Of a stretch of 64,000 nucleotides of DNA, positions 30,493 through 40,189 are shown one piece after another. Position 1 is the stretch's first letter; the number at the start of each line of letters is the position of its first letter. Source of the DNA: Pseudoalteromonas ruthenica (GTDB taxonomy: Bacteria > Pseudomonadota > Gammaproteobacteria > Enterobacterales > Alteromonadaceae); contig NZ_CP023396.1 in the NCBI RefSeq assembly GCF_008808095.1, positions 2,418,001 to 2,482,000 on the forward strand, given 5' to 3'. A program made the translations under genes and the position numbers. The notes under the pieces are model-generated. The model did not search any database, was not told the origin of the DNA, and was given only the letters and a program-made list of their open reading frames with translations.

Positions 30493-30523
30493 TTCGAGGC
30501 TAGATTGGCTGCCCAACTATTCG

Positions 30524-31189
30524 TTATTGCGCATTAGCTCTCACGCGCAATGCAACGTTGTGCAGCGCCTCTTTGTAGCTGCTGTGTAGCTCTTGATGAC
30601 AGCGAACCACGGCATCGAGGTCATGTAAACGGCCGTTTTCAAGCCCATACACCCAACCATGCACCGTCAACGGCTGCTCTCTAGCCCATGCATCTTGTAC
30701 TATGTTGGTACGGCAAACATTACGTACTTGTTCAATCACATTAAGCTCAATTAATCGAGCCAGACGCTGAGCCTCGGGTGCGCTATTTAACAGTGATAAA
30801 TGCTGTGCTTTAACGTCATCAACATGGCGTAACCAATTATCAATCAGTCCCAGCTTGGCCTCATCGAGCACTGCCTTAACGCCGCCACAGCCATAATGAC
30901 CCACCACCATAATATGCTGAACTTTCAAAACTTCTACTGCATATTGCATCACCGACAAACAGTTATGATCAGTGTGCACCACAACATTGGCGACGTTGCG
31001 ATGAACAAATAACTCGCCGGGCATAAGGTCTACTATTTGGTTTGCAGGGACGCGAGAATCTGAACAACCAATCCACAAATATTTAGGGCTTTGCTGCTGC
31101 GATAACTTTTGAAAAAATTCCGGGTCATGGTCCGTAGTTCGTTCAGCCCATTGCCTATTACTTTCAAAAAGGTGACCTAGATTCTTCAT
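30524..31189 (-). CDS. can: Beta-class carbonic anhydrase
   Basis: A 221-residue zinc enzyme interconverting CO2 and bicarbonate. The ligands and catalytic dyad are plain: CSDSRVPANQ (Cys42, Asp44, Arg46 by position) and HYGCGGVKA (His and Cys near 98-101). FVHRNVANVV is the third family block. It resembles E. coli Can in length and sequence. Its ATG shares bases with the stop of the methyltransferase gene (CAATGA), so expression is coupled to it. Confidence 0.96.
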   Translation of the reverse strand: MKNLGHLFESNRQWAERTTDHDPEFFQKLSQQQSPKYLWIGCSDSRVPANQIVDLMPGELFVHRNVANVVVHTDHNCLSVMQYAVEVLKVQHIMVVGHYGCGGVKAVLDEAKLGLIDNWLRHVDDVKAQHLSLLNSAPEAQRLARLIELNVIEQVRNVCRTNIVQDAWAREQPLTVHGWVYGLENGRLHDLDAVVRCHQELHSSYKEALHNVALRVRANAQ

Positions 31190-32199
31190 TGCATCTCACT
31201 GTTTATGCTGGCTTCAATTAAGATATTACGAGGTGTGATTTCAGTTTCGCAAAACTCACTGAGGTCCACCTGATAATTGTGTTGCTGCAAATATAAAGCA
31301 CGATCTAAAACCAGCCAAACTTCTATTGCCCTTCTAAAGAGATGTCTTACCAGTTCGATTCGCTCCGTCATGCGCTTCCTTTGCTCTGCGAGCTTCAAAT
31401 AGCGAGTAAAATCGCACTTTTCTGGCAGGGTTAAGCCCTTTTCTCGTGCCGCCCACAAACAAAAATCTGAGAATTCACCGCTGAATATTTGCTTACCAAC
31501 CGAAGGCACGGGCGTGTACTGTGAGCGCTTAAATTGCTCACGCACCAACTGATCAAACCCGAGTCGCCATAACACCTCTTTTTGCCGCACGCGCCGCACT
31601 CGCTGTGGTGCTGTCACAGTTTGTTGCAGCGCAAGTTTTAGATCACTGCTGGTCAACCGCAATGAGCTTGCCTGTGCAGCTGCGCTCATTGGTTGGTAAT
31701 AGTCGCCATCAATAAACAGATGATAGCAACAGGGAGAAATTGAAATACGAGGTGTTTGCTGCTGACAGGCCTGACGTAACAAGGATTGATGCAAGCCACC
31801 GCAAGCATGTAGGGCAACAGCGTGATCACACTGCTCAATTAGGGCACTAAAATCATCTGTCAGTACATTGCCTTGGTGAAAGTGAATCGGTAAGTTTAGC
31901 TTATCCGCTAGCTGTTCACCTTGCTCACATAGATGCTGCTGAATTTCCACACTGTGCACGGGTACCTGATGTTGGTGCGCGAGGAGGCGCCCAAGATGAC
32001 CTTTACCGGCACACCACTCTAAGACGGTACTGCCTTCCTGCGCAGGAGCAAGTCCATCAACAAAGCACTGTAGCTGGGTCAATTTACGGCCTTTAATACC
32101 ATTACTTAGCCAAAATGGTAGCGCTTGAGGCTGTGCCTGTGTGCTGGTAGGCAAATCGGTTAGTTTCTGGCAACTGCGAAAGCTGGTAAATATGAGCAC
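31186..32199 (-). CDS. SAM-dependent methyltransferase, main part of a frameshifted gene
   Basis: This frame codes for the Rossmann methyltransferase core: LPFWLSNGIKGRKLTQ, then motif I VLEWCAGKGHLGRLL, AVALHACGG and ISPCCYHL. Relatives (GSTCD-like bacterial methyltransferases) have a further 90 or so residues before FWLSNGIKGRK. Those residues are coded in the overlapping +1 frame at 32102-32389. The only local start for this frame is a GTG at 32199 with no ribosome site, so the gene most likely begins at 32389 and carries a frameshift between about 32110 and 32190. The target is unknown. Confidence 0.75.
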   Translation of the reverse strand: MLIFTSFRSCQKLTDLPTSTQAQPQALPFWLSNGIKGRKLTQLQCFVDGLAPAQEGSTVLEWCAGKGHLGRLLAHQHQVPVHSVEIQQHLCEQGEQLADKLNLPIHFHQGNVLTDDFSALIEQCDHAVALHACGGLHQSLLRQACQQQTPRISISPCCYHLFIDGDYYQPMSAAAQASSLRLTSSDLKLALQQTVTAPQRVRRVRQKEVLWRLGFDQLVREQFKRSQYTPVPSVGKQIFSGEFSDFCLWAAREKGLTLPEKCDFTRYLKLAEQRKRMTERIELVRHLFRRAIEVWLVLDRALYLQQHNYQVDLSEFCETEITPRNILIEASINSEMQ

Positions 32200-32389
32200 T
32201 GAAGTAGTCTATTAACTGTGATGGCTGGGCATCAAGCTCAGCCACTTGCTCATCGCTGAGATTCTCCAGCACCGTTGTCAGTTCAGGCCAAGGGTAGTGC
32301 TCGCATGAAAATGCCACACATTGCCAGTAATCTCGAGTGTCATTAAGCAATTGATCTAGGCGTTGAAAGTGCGATGTTAACGATGGCAT
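32102..32389 (-). pseudogene. N-terminal fragment of the frameshifted methyltransferase
   Basis: A 95-residue frame starting MPSLTSHFQRLDQLLNDTRD with DYWQCVAFSCEHYPWPELTTVL matches the helical N-terminal region expected in front of the methyltransferase core. It reads into nonsense-like sequence after QLSQLPETNR and stops. Joining it to the neighbouring frame near that point restores a protein of the usual length. It could be a true disrupted gene or a sequencing indel. Confidence 0.6.
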
Positions 32390-32470
32390 GAGAAAGACTA
32401 ACGGACTGCAATTGTTAGATTATATCAAATCGCTTGGCTCAAGCGCAGAAAACTTTATCTCGCCACTATA

Positions 32471-33517
32471 CTATTTAGATTTTCGCGCTTGCACCACGAG
32501 TCGAACATAAGTCGGGACGGCAACTAAGATGATGGCAATAGCCAGAATGAACATCCACGACAAGCGCATACCACTTTGTTGTATTGGCTGGTACATAAAA
32601 CCGCGAAAGCACTCCTGCATAGGCTTATCATCCAGTGCATAAAGCTCTGCAATCAGTCGCCATCGCGCATCAGACATTGCACCTAGCGTACTGCCAGTTC
32701 GCATCATCAAAGGTTTGAGTTGGTCTGCTTCAAAAGCCAGCTCTTGTAAGCTTTTATCAACGGCATAATGACGCTTAGTGAGGGCAATACTGTGCTGTAG
32801 GTTGAGTAACGCGTAACGCCAACCACGCATGCTCGCTTGATAAAAACGCGCTACCACTTCAGGCTGAGCATCAAGAAAGGTCTGTGATGTAAACAACACG
32901 TCACCATATACATTGAAGCCATGTTGCTTTGGGCATACGAGACGATAATCAATACCTTGCTGCGCCAAGGTATAGGGCTCGTTGGTAATGTACACCTGAA
33001 TGGCATCGAGGCGCCCTTCAATCCATGCAGCCAATGGCTCCTGAGCACCAATATCAACAACCTCTGGCTGTATGCCTTCATTGGCAAGCATAGTGATAAG
33101 CTCAGCATTCTCACTGGCGCTAAGCGAGCTGATTTTCTTACTATCGAAATCTTGCGGAGCGAATATTGGTGAGTGTTTCTTTACTAGCCAGCAATAGGGG
33201 GAGGATTGCATCAGTGCGGCCATTGCGACTACAGGCTGACCCTGCAGACGATGCTTAAGCAAACCGGAGTGACTGATACCAAACTGAGCATGATTATCGA
33301 GCACCTTGGCCACGCTGTCAGTGTCGTTACCAACAGCCTCGACAATGTCGACCTCTAAGCCCAGATCACGGTAATAACCCAGCTCTTTGGCAACATAATA
33401 ACCTGCAAATTGAAATTGATGTCGCCATTTTAACTGTAAGGTCACTTTAGTCGGGCTGGCCATTACTGAAAAAAAGGGCCAAAAAGCAAAAATAAACTCA
33501 GTAGGCCCTTTTTCCAT
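32471..33517 (-). CDS. NMT1/THI5-like binding protein with C-terminal membrane helix
   Basis: A 348-residue protein with an NMT1/THI5-type solute-binding domain (about 22-305), starting VTLQLKWRHQFQFAGYYVAKE. It ends in a membrane helix (about 318-340) and a short basic tail. In related proteins this layout continues into a PAS, GGDEF or kinase output domain; here it stops. The 5' end is odd: from an ATG at 33522 another frame codes MEWKKGLLSLFLLFGPFF, an excellent signal peptide, which would join this frame if the 7-T tract at 33475-33469 had one more T. As written, the first 20 residues read MEKGPTEFIFAFWPFFSVMA. Confidence 0.7.
   Translation of the reverse strand: MEKGPTEFIFAFWPFFSVMASPTKVTLQLKWRHQFQFAGYYVAKELGYYRDLGLEVDIVEAVGNDTDSVAKVLDNHAQFGISHSGLLKHRLQGQPVVAMAALMQSSPYCWLVKKHSPIFAPQDFDSKKISSLSASENAELITMLANEGIQPEVVDIGAQEPLAAWIEGRLDAIQVYITNEPYTLAQQGIDYRLVCPKQHGFNVYGDVLFTSQTFLDAQPEVVARFYQASMRGWRYALLNLQHSIALTKRHYAVDKSLQELAFEADQLKPLMMRTGSTLGAMSDARWRLIAELYALDDKPMQECFRGFMYQPIQQSGMRLSWMFILAIAIILVAVPTYVRLVVQARKSK
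33471..33513 (-). terminator. Inverted repeat likely ending the ilv operon
   Basis: On the minus strand AAAAAGGGCC pairs with GGCCCTTTTT across a 23-base loop, followed by more T. It lies 69 bases past the ilvA stop, inside the 5' end of the next gene, so it may also limit read-through into that gene. Confidence 0.55.
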
Positions 33518-33581
33518 TCCATGCGCTGCTTCACTGTACTTCCTTGTGCTAATGCTGTTAATACTATATTAAAGCTTAGAC

Positions 33582-35141
33582 TTAAATACCAGCTTGTTGG
33601 GCAATTTTACCCTCCTCTTCGCAGCCGTTGTGTGCGAGAAACTGCTGATAACACGAATTACCTGTTTCTTCTACAAACCCATATCCAAGGCGTTTCAAGT
33701 GCTCATCAAAGGCATTATAATCTTGCCCAGGTACTTCAAATGCCGCCAACACATTACCCAGCGCAGCCCCATGATTACGATAGTGGAATAAGCTAATATT
33801 CCATTTGCTCCCCAAAGTATCGAGAAACCGCGCTAGCGCACCAGGGTATTCGGGAAATTCAAAACGCAGTACCCGCTCTTGTAGCTGCTGTGTTGGCTTG
33901 CCGCCAACCATATAACGCACATGTAATTTAGCAAGCTCGTTGTCGGACATATCAACATAGTGATAGCCCTGATGTTCAAGCTCACCGAGTAGTTCTTCAA
34001 GCTCACTAACACCTTGACGCAACCCGATACCGACAAAGATTTGTGCTTCACCCGGGCCGGCATAACGGTAATTAAACTCAGTGATCGCACGCCCGCCTAA
34101 ACATTGGCAAAAGCGCTTAAAGCTGCCTTTCTCTTCTTTAATGGTCACCGCCAATAACGCCTCGTTCTTCTCACCGAGCGCCGTTCTCTCGGCGATGTGA
34201 CGAAGACGGTCAAAATTTAAGTTCGCCCCGGAGAGCACCGCCGCTAAATTAGCTCCTTGCTGAGCCTGTGTTGTCGCCCATTTTTTTAGCCCTGCCAAAG
34301 ACAGCGCGCCAGAGGGCTCCGCTACAGCCCGCGTGCTGACAAAAATATCTTGTACCGCAGCACAAATTTCATCACCACTGACGGTCACGACTTCGTCGCA
34401 AAACTGCTGTGCCAGACGAAAGGTTTCACTGCCGATGGTCTTCACCGCAACGCCATCGGCAAAACTGCCCACCCGCTCCAACTCTACAGGTTTTCCAGCG
34501 GCCATAGCCGCTTGCAAACACGCGCTTTCCTCGGCCTCCACAGCAATGATGCGGATATCTGGGCGCAGCGATTTAATATACACCGCCATACCGGCTAACA
34601 AACCGCCGCCGCCAACCGGGACAAACACCGCATCCAATTGCGGTAGTTGTTGCATTAGCTCGCGCGCAATCGTGCCTTGGCCAATGATCACATCGGGATC
34701 ATCGAATGGCGGCACAAACACCGCCTGCAGTTGCTCGGCCAGTTTTAAGGCATGGGCTTTTGCAGCATCAAAGTGATGGCCGTGTAAAATCACCTCACCG
34801 CCGAAGCCACGTACTGCATTGACCTTGATCTGCGGCGTGGTAAGGGGCATCACGATAATGGCTTGATGCCCTAACTCGGTGGCACTTAACGCCACTCCTT
34901 GTGCGTGATTACCGGCTGAGGCGGTGATCACCTTGCTGCCTTTTTCCAGTTGCCTTAACTTGTTATAAGCGCCCCGCAACTTAAAGGAGTAAACGGGTTG
35001 TTGGTCCTCACGCTTAAGCCACACCTTGCACCCTAGTTTTTGCTCTAACGCAGTCAGTTCACTGACCTCTGTGAACTTAACCAAAGGCTCCATATTGGCT
35101 TGGATAATAGCGCGAAAATAGTCAAGCTCGGAGGCGGCCAT
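33582..35141 (-). CDS. ilvA: Threonine ammonia-lyase, biosynthetic
   Basis: A 519-residue PLP enzyme that turns threonine into 2-oxobutanoate, the first step toward isoleucine. The PLP lysine is in SFKLRGAYNKL (about 50), and the phosphate loop is VGGGGLLAG (about 176). Two C-terminal ACT-like regulatory domains (about 325-505) mark the isoleucine-feedback-inhibited biosynthetic form. The ATG shares one base with the ilvD stop (TGATG). It is the last gene of the ilvGMEDA operon. Confidence 0.97.
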   Translation of the reverse strand: MAASELDYFRAIIQANMEPLVKFTEVSELTALEQKLGCKVWLKREDQQPVYSFKLRGAYNKLRQLEKGSKVITASAGNHAQGVALSATELGHQAIIVMPLTTPQIKVNAVRGFGGEVILHGHHFDAAKAHALKLAEQLQAVFVPPFDDPDVIIGQGTIARELMQQLPQLDAVFVPVGGGGLLAGMAVYIKSLRPDIRIIAVEAEESACLQAAMAAGKPVELERVGSFADGVAVKTIGSETFRLAQQFCDEVVTVSGDEICAAVQDIFVSTRAVAEPSGALSLAGLKKWATTQAQQGANLAAVLSGANLNFDRLRHIAERTALGEKNEALLAVTIKEEKGSFKRFCQCLGGRAITEFNYRYAGPGEAQIFVGIGLRQGVSELEELLGELEHQGYHYVDMSDNELAKLHVRYMVGGKPTQQLQERVLRFEFPEYPGALARFLDTLGSKWNISLFHYRNHGAALGNVLAAFEVPGQDYNAFDEHLKRLGYGFVEETGNSCYQQFLAHNGCEEEGKIAQQAGI

Positions 35142-36997
35142 CAGCTTAGCTCCTCAAGCTTTTCAAGGTCGCGAACAGCACCTTTGTCCGCACTGGTTGC
35201 CAGCAGCGCATACGCCTTGAGCGCGGCTGTTACAGGACGATTACGGTTGAGCGGCTTATATGCATCTTTGCCACGTTGCTGCTGTTTTTGCGCCCGCGCC
35301 TCAAGCTGCTGCTGCGATAAACTCAGATTGATACCTCGGTTGGGGATATCGAGTATCACTTCATCCCCATCTTCAACTAGAGCAATCGCACCGCCACTGG
35401 CAGCCTCAGGAGAAACATGACCCACAGAAAAGCCCGACGTACCACCGGAAAAGCGGCCATCGGTAATAAGCGCACAATCCTTGTCTAAGGCCATGGATTT
35501 TAGATAACTAGTCGGGTACAGCATTTCCTGCATGCCCGGGCCGCCCTTGGGGCCCTCGTAGCGGATCACCACCACATCGCCTTTTTGTACTTGGCCGCCT
35601 AAAATGCCTTCGACTGCATCGTCTTGTGATTCAAACACCCTAGCAGTGCCTTTAAACACCAACATGTCATCACTGACCCCCGCGCTTTTCACAATACAGC
35701 CGTTGGGAGCTAAGTTGCCATAAAGCACCGCCAGCCCACCATCTTGGCGAAAGGCATGTTCGACACTGCGAATACACCCCTGCTCGCGGTCCAAGTCCAT
35801 CTCTTGCCAACGGTAATCCTGACTCATGGCTTTGGTAGTGCGGATGCCAGCAGGACCAGCACGGTAAAATGTGCGCGCCGCCGTGTTCTTTTCTTTGCTG
35901 GCATCATAGCGAGCAATCACCTCGCCAAGGTTGGCCCCCCCGACGTGGCCAACGGATAAATCCAGCTTATCCGCTTTCGCCAATTCGTTGAGAATGGCCA
36001 TAATCCCGCCAGCGCGATGCACATCCTCAATATGGTATTGCTGCGTCGCAGGAGCGACTTTACATAAAAATGGGGTGCTGCGTGAGAGCCTATCAATGTC
36101 ATTCATATCGAAATCTACCCCAGCCTCTTGGGCGGCGGCTAATAAATGCAACACCGTATTGGATGAACCGCCCATGGCGATATCCAACGTCATTGAGTTC
36201 ATAAAGGCAGCCTGATTGGCGATATTACGCGGCAGCACCGAATCGTCTTCTTGGCCATAGTAACGCTGACATAAATCAACGATGCGTTGACCGGCTTCAA
36301 CATAAAGCTGCATCCGATCCTTATGCGTTGCTAAGGTGGTGCCGTTTCCTGGAAGAGCCAAGCCTAGGGCTTCCAATAAACAATTCATCGAGTTGGCGGT
36401 AAACATACCCGAGCATGAGCCGCAGGTTGGACACGCAGAGCGCTCTACTTGTTCTGAGTCTTCATCGCTGACACTAGGGTCGGCGCCTTTGACCATGGCA
36501 TCAACCAAATCTAATTTAATGTCGATATCCGCAAGGCGAGTTTTGCCCGCCTCCATCGGCCCGCCAGAAACGAAGATCACCGGAATATTTAATCGCAACG
36601 CGGCTAACATCATCCCTGGGGTGATTTTGTCACAGTTAGAGATACATACCATGGCATCGGCACAGTGAGCATTAACCATATACTCCACCGAATCGGCAAT
36701 GAGGTCTCGTGACGGCAGAGAATACAGCATGCCGCCGTGACCCATGGCGATACCGTCATCAATGGCGATGGTATTAAATTCACGTGGCACCCCACCGGCA
36801 TCACGAATGGTGTGTGCCATTAGCTCGCTGAGCTGGTTCAAATGCACGTGCCCCGGCACGAACTGAGTGTATGAATTAACCACCGCGATAATCGGTTTTT
36901 TAAAATCGCTGTCGTTCATGCCGGTCGCTCGCCAAAGCGCCCGAGCCCCTGCTCTTTTGCGTCCTTCGGTGGTTGTTGCGCTACGCAGTTTTGCCAT
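35141..36997 (-). CDS. ilvD: Dihydroxy-acid dehydratase
   Basis: A 618-residue iron-sulfur enzyme that dehydrates dihydroxy acids to 2-oxo acids in valine and isoleucine synthesis. Cluster Cys residues appear in [13 protein letters not shown] (about 118-130) and [11 protein letters not shown] (about 192-202). [20 protein letters not shown] near 520 is the family signature. Normal length. It lies 86 bases after ilvE, the widest gap in the operon, and abuts ilvA. Confidence 0.97.
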   Translation of the reverse strand: MAKLRSATTTEGRKRAGARALWRATGMNDSDFKKPIIAVVNSYTQFVPGHVHLNQLSELMAHTIRDAGGVPREFNTIAIDDGIAMGHGGMLYSLPSRDLIADSVEYMVNAHCADAMVCISNCDKITPGMMLAALRLNIPVIFVSGGPMEAGKTRLADIDIKLDLVDAMVKGADPSVSDEDSEQVERSACPTCGSCSGMFTANSMNCLLEALGLALPGNGTTLATHKDRMQLYVEAGQRIVDLCQRYYGQEDDSVLPRNIANQAAFMNSMTLDIAMGGSSNTVLHLLAAAQEAGVDFDMNDIDRLSRSTPFLCKVAPATQQYHIEDVHRAGGIMAILNELAKADKLDLSVGHVGGANLGEVIARYDASKEKNTAARTFYRAGPAGIRTTKAMSQDYRWQEMDLDREQGCIRSVEHAFRQDGGLAVLYGNLAPNGCIVKSAGVSDDMLVFKGTARVFESQDDAVEGILGGQVQKGDVVVIRYEGPKGGPGMQEMLYPTSYLKSMALDKDCALITDGRFSGGTSGFSVGHVSPEAASGGAIALVEDGDEVILDIPNRGINLSLSQQQLEARAQKQQQRGKDAYKPLNRNRPVTAALKAYALLATSADKGAVRDLEKLEELS

Positions 36998-37083
36998 GTT
37001 TACCTCTATATATTTGCAAGTACAGCCGTGGCTGCCTTGACTTACCTCATTCCCAAAATGGTGGTGCTAGTGGCACCTCGTCG

Positions 37084-38007
37084 TTAGTCGTTTACGTACT
37101 CTAGCCAGCCGCGCGGGTCTTCACTGCGCCCTTTGACCAAATCAAAATAGGCGGTTTGCAGCTCTTCGGTGATAGCGCCACGCTGGCCTTCGCCGACCTG
37201 AATTTGGTCGACACTGCGCACCGGAACGACCTCGGCGGCCGTACCGGTCATAAAGAATTCGTCGGCAAGGTACAATGCCTCACGGGCAATTGACTCTTCA
37301 CGCACTTCATAGCCGCGCTCTTTGGCAAGCGTCATAATGGTGTCGCGAGTCAGGCCAGGTAAAATACAGGCGGTGGTCGGTGGCGTGTATAGCACACCAT
37401 TTTTAATCACAAAGAGGTTTTCGCCTGCTCCTTCACTCAAACACCCATTGGTGTCTAAGGCAATGCCTTCAACATAGCCGTTACGCTTGGCTTCACCAGA
37501 TATAAGCTGCGAAGACAAATAGTTGCCGCCCGCTTTTGCCGCCGTGGGCATGGTATTAGGCGCCAGGCGGTTCCATGAAGAGATACATACATCAACGCCT
37601 TGAGCGAGACTGTCCTCACCGAGATAGGCGCCCCATTCCATAGCCGCTACGGTGACATCGGCTAGGTGTGATTTGGGGTTTAACCCCAAGCCAACGTGAC
37701 CTAAAAAGGCAAACGGGCGCAGATAAGCATCACTGAAGCCATTTTGTTTCACCGCTTCTTTACACGCCTGATTTAACTCTTCCAGTGAAAATGGGATTTC
37801 CATGCGGTAGATTTTTGCTGAATCAAAAAGCCGCTTCATATGGTCAGTTAAACGAAAAATAGCCGGCCCATTAGCGGTGTCATAGGCACGGATCCCCTCA
37901 AATACCGAGCTACCATAATGTAAGGCATGGCTTAATACGTGCGTGGTGGCTTGCTGGTAAGGGATCATCTCGCCGTTGTGCCAGATTAATTCGGATGTTT
38001 GTGTCAT
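37084..38007 (-). CDS. ilvE: Branched-chain amino acid aminotransferase
   Basis: A 307-residue fold-type IV PLP transaminase for leucine, isoleucine and valine. The PLP Lys is in AKAGGNYLSSQL (about 160). The family run EGIALDTNGCLSEGAGENLF follows at about 179-198. The opening IWHNGEM and HALHYGSSVFEGIRAY are typical of IlvE. It is central in the operon, 54 bases after ilvM. Confidence 0.97.
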   Translation of the reverse strand: MTQTSELIWHNGEMIPYQQATTHVLSHALHYGSSVFEGIRAYDTANGPAIFRLTDHMKRLFDSAKIYRMEIPFSLEELNQACKEAVKQNGFSDAYLRPFAFLGHVGLGLNPKSHLADVTVAAMEWGAYLGEDSLAQGVDVCISSWNRLAPNTMPTAAKAGGNYLSSQLISGEAKRNGYVEGIALDTNGCLSEGAGENLFVIKNGVLYTPPTTACILPGLTRDTIMTLAKERGYEVREESIAREALYLADEFFMTGTAAEVVPVRSVDQIQVGEGQRGAITEELQTAYFDLVKGRSEDPRGWLEYVND

Positions 38008-38061
38008 GTGTTAATACCTTCTTATAAATCCGTGTTGCTGTGCGCCTTGCTGGTCGCAGCG

Positions 38062-38304
38062 CTAAATCGCTTGTTGTTGTAGTTGTTGCAAAGTCACGCT
38101 TTGCACATCTACCAGCTTATTCAGTTGTTGCGTTAAAAGATAGATGGGTTTGTCGCTGTCGACAGTCATATTGATAGCATAATGCTCTTCACTGCTGGCT
38201 AATTCCAACGCCGTTAGCTTGAAACCACGATGGCGAGCAACTCGTAAAAAGCGTTCAACGGCGACGGTTTGATTGGCAAGATGTAAGGTTAAGCGATGTT
38301 TCAT
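38062..38304 (-). CDS. ilvM: Acetolactate synthase 2 small subunit
   Basis: An 80-residue ACT-domain regulatory subunit of acetolactate synthase II, beginning MKHRLTLHLANQTVAVERFLRVARHRGF, as in E. coli IlvM. Its start overlaps the ilvG stop by 4 bases (ATGA), which ensures matched production of the two subunits. Confidence 0.94.
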   Translation of the reverse strand: MKHRLTLHLANQTVAVERFLRVARHRGFKLTALELASSEEHYAINMTVDSDKPIYLLTQQLNKLVDVQSVTLQQLQQQAI

Positions 38305-39962
38305 GGTTGCCCCTGTTGGTTTGTTTGCGTCAGCATTTGATCGTTCGCGGCACCTGGCGGTACCAATGGCCAGACGTTATCGGCATCATCAATACACACA
38401 TGCAGCAAATACGGGCCGTCAATGCTATGCAACTCGCTAAGCGCAGCTTGTACTTGCTCCTGGGAAGTGATACAGCGCCCTGCGATGCCAAAAACGCGCG
38501 CTAAAGCGACAAAATCTGGATTGTCAGAAAGGGTCGTTTCACTGTAGCGTTCAGCGAAAAATAGCTGCTGCCATTGGCGCACCATACCCAACCTTTGGTT
38601 ATCAATAACCACGATTTTAATATCTAAATTGTTACGGCGGATGGTGGCCAGCTCTTGAATATTCATCATGATGGAGCCATCACCAGAGACCACCACCACG
38701 GTATCTTCGGGGCGGGCGATTTTCGCGCCAATGGCAGCAGGTAAACCAAACCCCATGGTCCCGGCACCGCCGCTACTTAAGTGGTTGCTCGGGTGGCTAA
38801 ATTGCATGTGCTGCGCGACCCACATTTGGTGCTGACCAACGTCACAACATACCACTGCATCGGCACTTAGCTGCTGCGACAGTTGATTAAGTAAAGCTGG
38901 TGCATACACGGTTTCACCGGGGTAGTCGTAGCGCCACGCATGCTCTTGGTTTAGCTCCTCAACATAGTTACACCACTGCGGCTCGCTGACAAAACATTGC
39001 AATTGCGGCAGTGATATTTTTAAATCCGCCACCAGCGACGCATCTGTAGGCTTTCGCTTGCCTACTTCAGCAGCATCGATATCAAGGTGCACAACTTTCG
39101 CGTTCGCCGCGAACTTAGTCAGATTGCCGGTCACGCGATCGTCAAAACGGGCACCAATACACAACAGCAGGTCACATTCTTGTACCGCCAAGTTAGCGGC
39201 CTTAGTGCCATGCATACCTAACATGCCTAAATTAAGTGGATAATCCGGTGTGACGCTGCCTAACGCCTTAAGTGTTTGCACCGCTGGCATATTGGTCTTG
39301 TATAGAAACTGCATGAGTTGTTGCTGGGCTCCAGCACTTTGAACCCCACCACCGATATAGGCCACTGGCCGCTGAGCTTCGCTTAGCAACTGATTAGCCA
39401 ATTGAACTTGTTGCTGGCAAGGTTGCGACGTCGGCTCTGATTCGGCTAGCCAAGGCTGGTAATGCGCCTCATTCATTTGAATATCTTTTGGAATATCAAC
39501 AAGCACAGGGCCTGGGCGACCACTTTGAGCTAAGTGGATGGCTTGTTGCAGGGTATGCGCTAAATCTTCACTGCGCTCAACCATAAAACTATGCTTAGTG
39601 CATGAAAGAGACATTCCCAAGACGTCAACCTCTTGGAATGCATCCGAGCCGATTGCCGCTGTGGGTACCTGCCCAGTAATGGCTAGTAACGGCACGGAGT
39701 CCATCATGGCATCGGCAAGGGCGGTGATCAGGTTTGTGGCTCCCGGGCCACTAGTGGCCATGCACACACCCAGTTTGCCACTACTGCGTGCATAACCCAC
39801 AGCGGCGAAGCCAGCTCCTTGCTCATGGCGAGTTAAGTAATGAGTGACTGGAGATTCATAAAGGGCATCGTAAATGGGCATGATGGCCCCACCAGGGTAA
39901 CCAAATACCTCGTTTATGCCCTCTTTGGCTAATATGTCGATCACTAATTCTGCGCCAGTCAT
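38301..39962 (-). CDS. ilvG: Acetolactate synthase 2 catalytic subunit
   Basis: A 553-residue thiamine-diphosphate enzyme condensing pyruvate with pyruvate or 2-oxobutanoate. GYPGGAIMPIYDAL and the catalytic Glu in RHEQGAGFAAVGYAR lie near the start. The ThDP motif is SGDGSIMMNIQELATIRRNN (about 432-451). The gene is intact, unlike ilvG of E. coli K-12. It is the first structural gene after the attenuator. Confidence 0.97.
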   Translation of the reverse strand: MTGAELVIDILAKEGINEVFGYPGGAIMPIYDALYESPVTHYLTRHEQGAGFAAVGYARSSGKLGVCMATSGPGATNLITALADAMMDSVPLLAITGQVPTAAIGSDAFQEVDVLGMSLSCTKHSFMVERSEDLAHTLQQAIHLAQSGRPGPVLVDIPKDIQMNEAHYQPWLAESEPTSQPCQQQVQLANQLLSEAQRPVAYIGGGVQSAGAQQQLMQFLYKTNMPAVQTLKALGSVTPDYPLNLGMLGMHGTKAANLAVQECDLLLCIGARFDDRVTGNLTKFAANAKVVHLDIDAAEVGKRKPTDASLVADLKISLPQLQCFVSEPQWCNYVEELNQEHAWRYDYPGETVYAPALLNQLSQQLSADAVVCCDVGQHQMWVAQHMQFSHPSNHLSSGGAGTMGFGLPAAIGAKIARPEDTVVVVSGDGSIMMNIQELATIRRNNLDIKIVVIDNQRLGMVRQWQQLFFAERYSETTLSDNPDFVALARVFGIAGRCITSQEQVQAALSELHSIDGPYLLHVCIDDADNVWPLVPPGAANDQMLTQTNQQGQP

Positions 39963-39997
39963 TTTTCCTCATTCCTCAATGTGTTGGCCCATAAACG

Positions 39998-40035
39998 AAG
40001 AAGCCCCCCGAACTTTTCAGTGCGGGGGGCTTCTT
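39998..40035 (-). terminator. ilv attenuator hairpin
   Basis: AAGAAGCCCCCCG pairs perfectly over 13 bp with CGGGGGGCTTCTT, between the ilvL stop and ilvG. The following minus-strand bases (CGTTTATGG) are only moderately T-rich. Its position fits leader-peptide attenuation. Confidence 0.85.
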
Positions 40036-40058
40036 TGCGAAATTACTTTTTTAACGCA

Positions 40059-40133
40059 CTACAAAGCCCCCGTGGTAATAATAATCACCACGACGTTAAT
40101 CACTAGGACTAGGCTAAGTTGCATATTCAACAT
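40059..40133 (-). CDS. ilvL: ilv operon leader peptide
   Basis: A 24-residue reading frame, too short for ordinary gene calling: MLNMQLSLVLVINVVVIIIT then TGAL and stop. Fourteen of the 24 codons are Leu, Val or Ile, including VVVIII in a row. Ribosome stalling there when branched-chain charged tRNA is scarce would prevent formation of the hairpin at 39998-40035 and let the operon be read. It lies 50 bases after the predicted transcription start. Confidence 0.93.
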   Translation of the reverse strand: MLNMQLSLVLVINVVVIIITTGAL

Positions 40134-40189
40134 GTACTTTTCGCTTCGCTTTTTTAAATTTGTTACCGCATTTCTGCGCTCTTTTTCTA

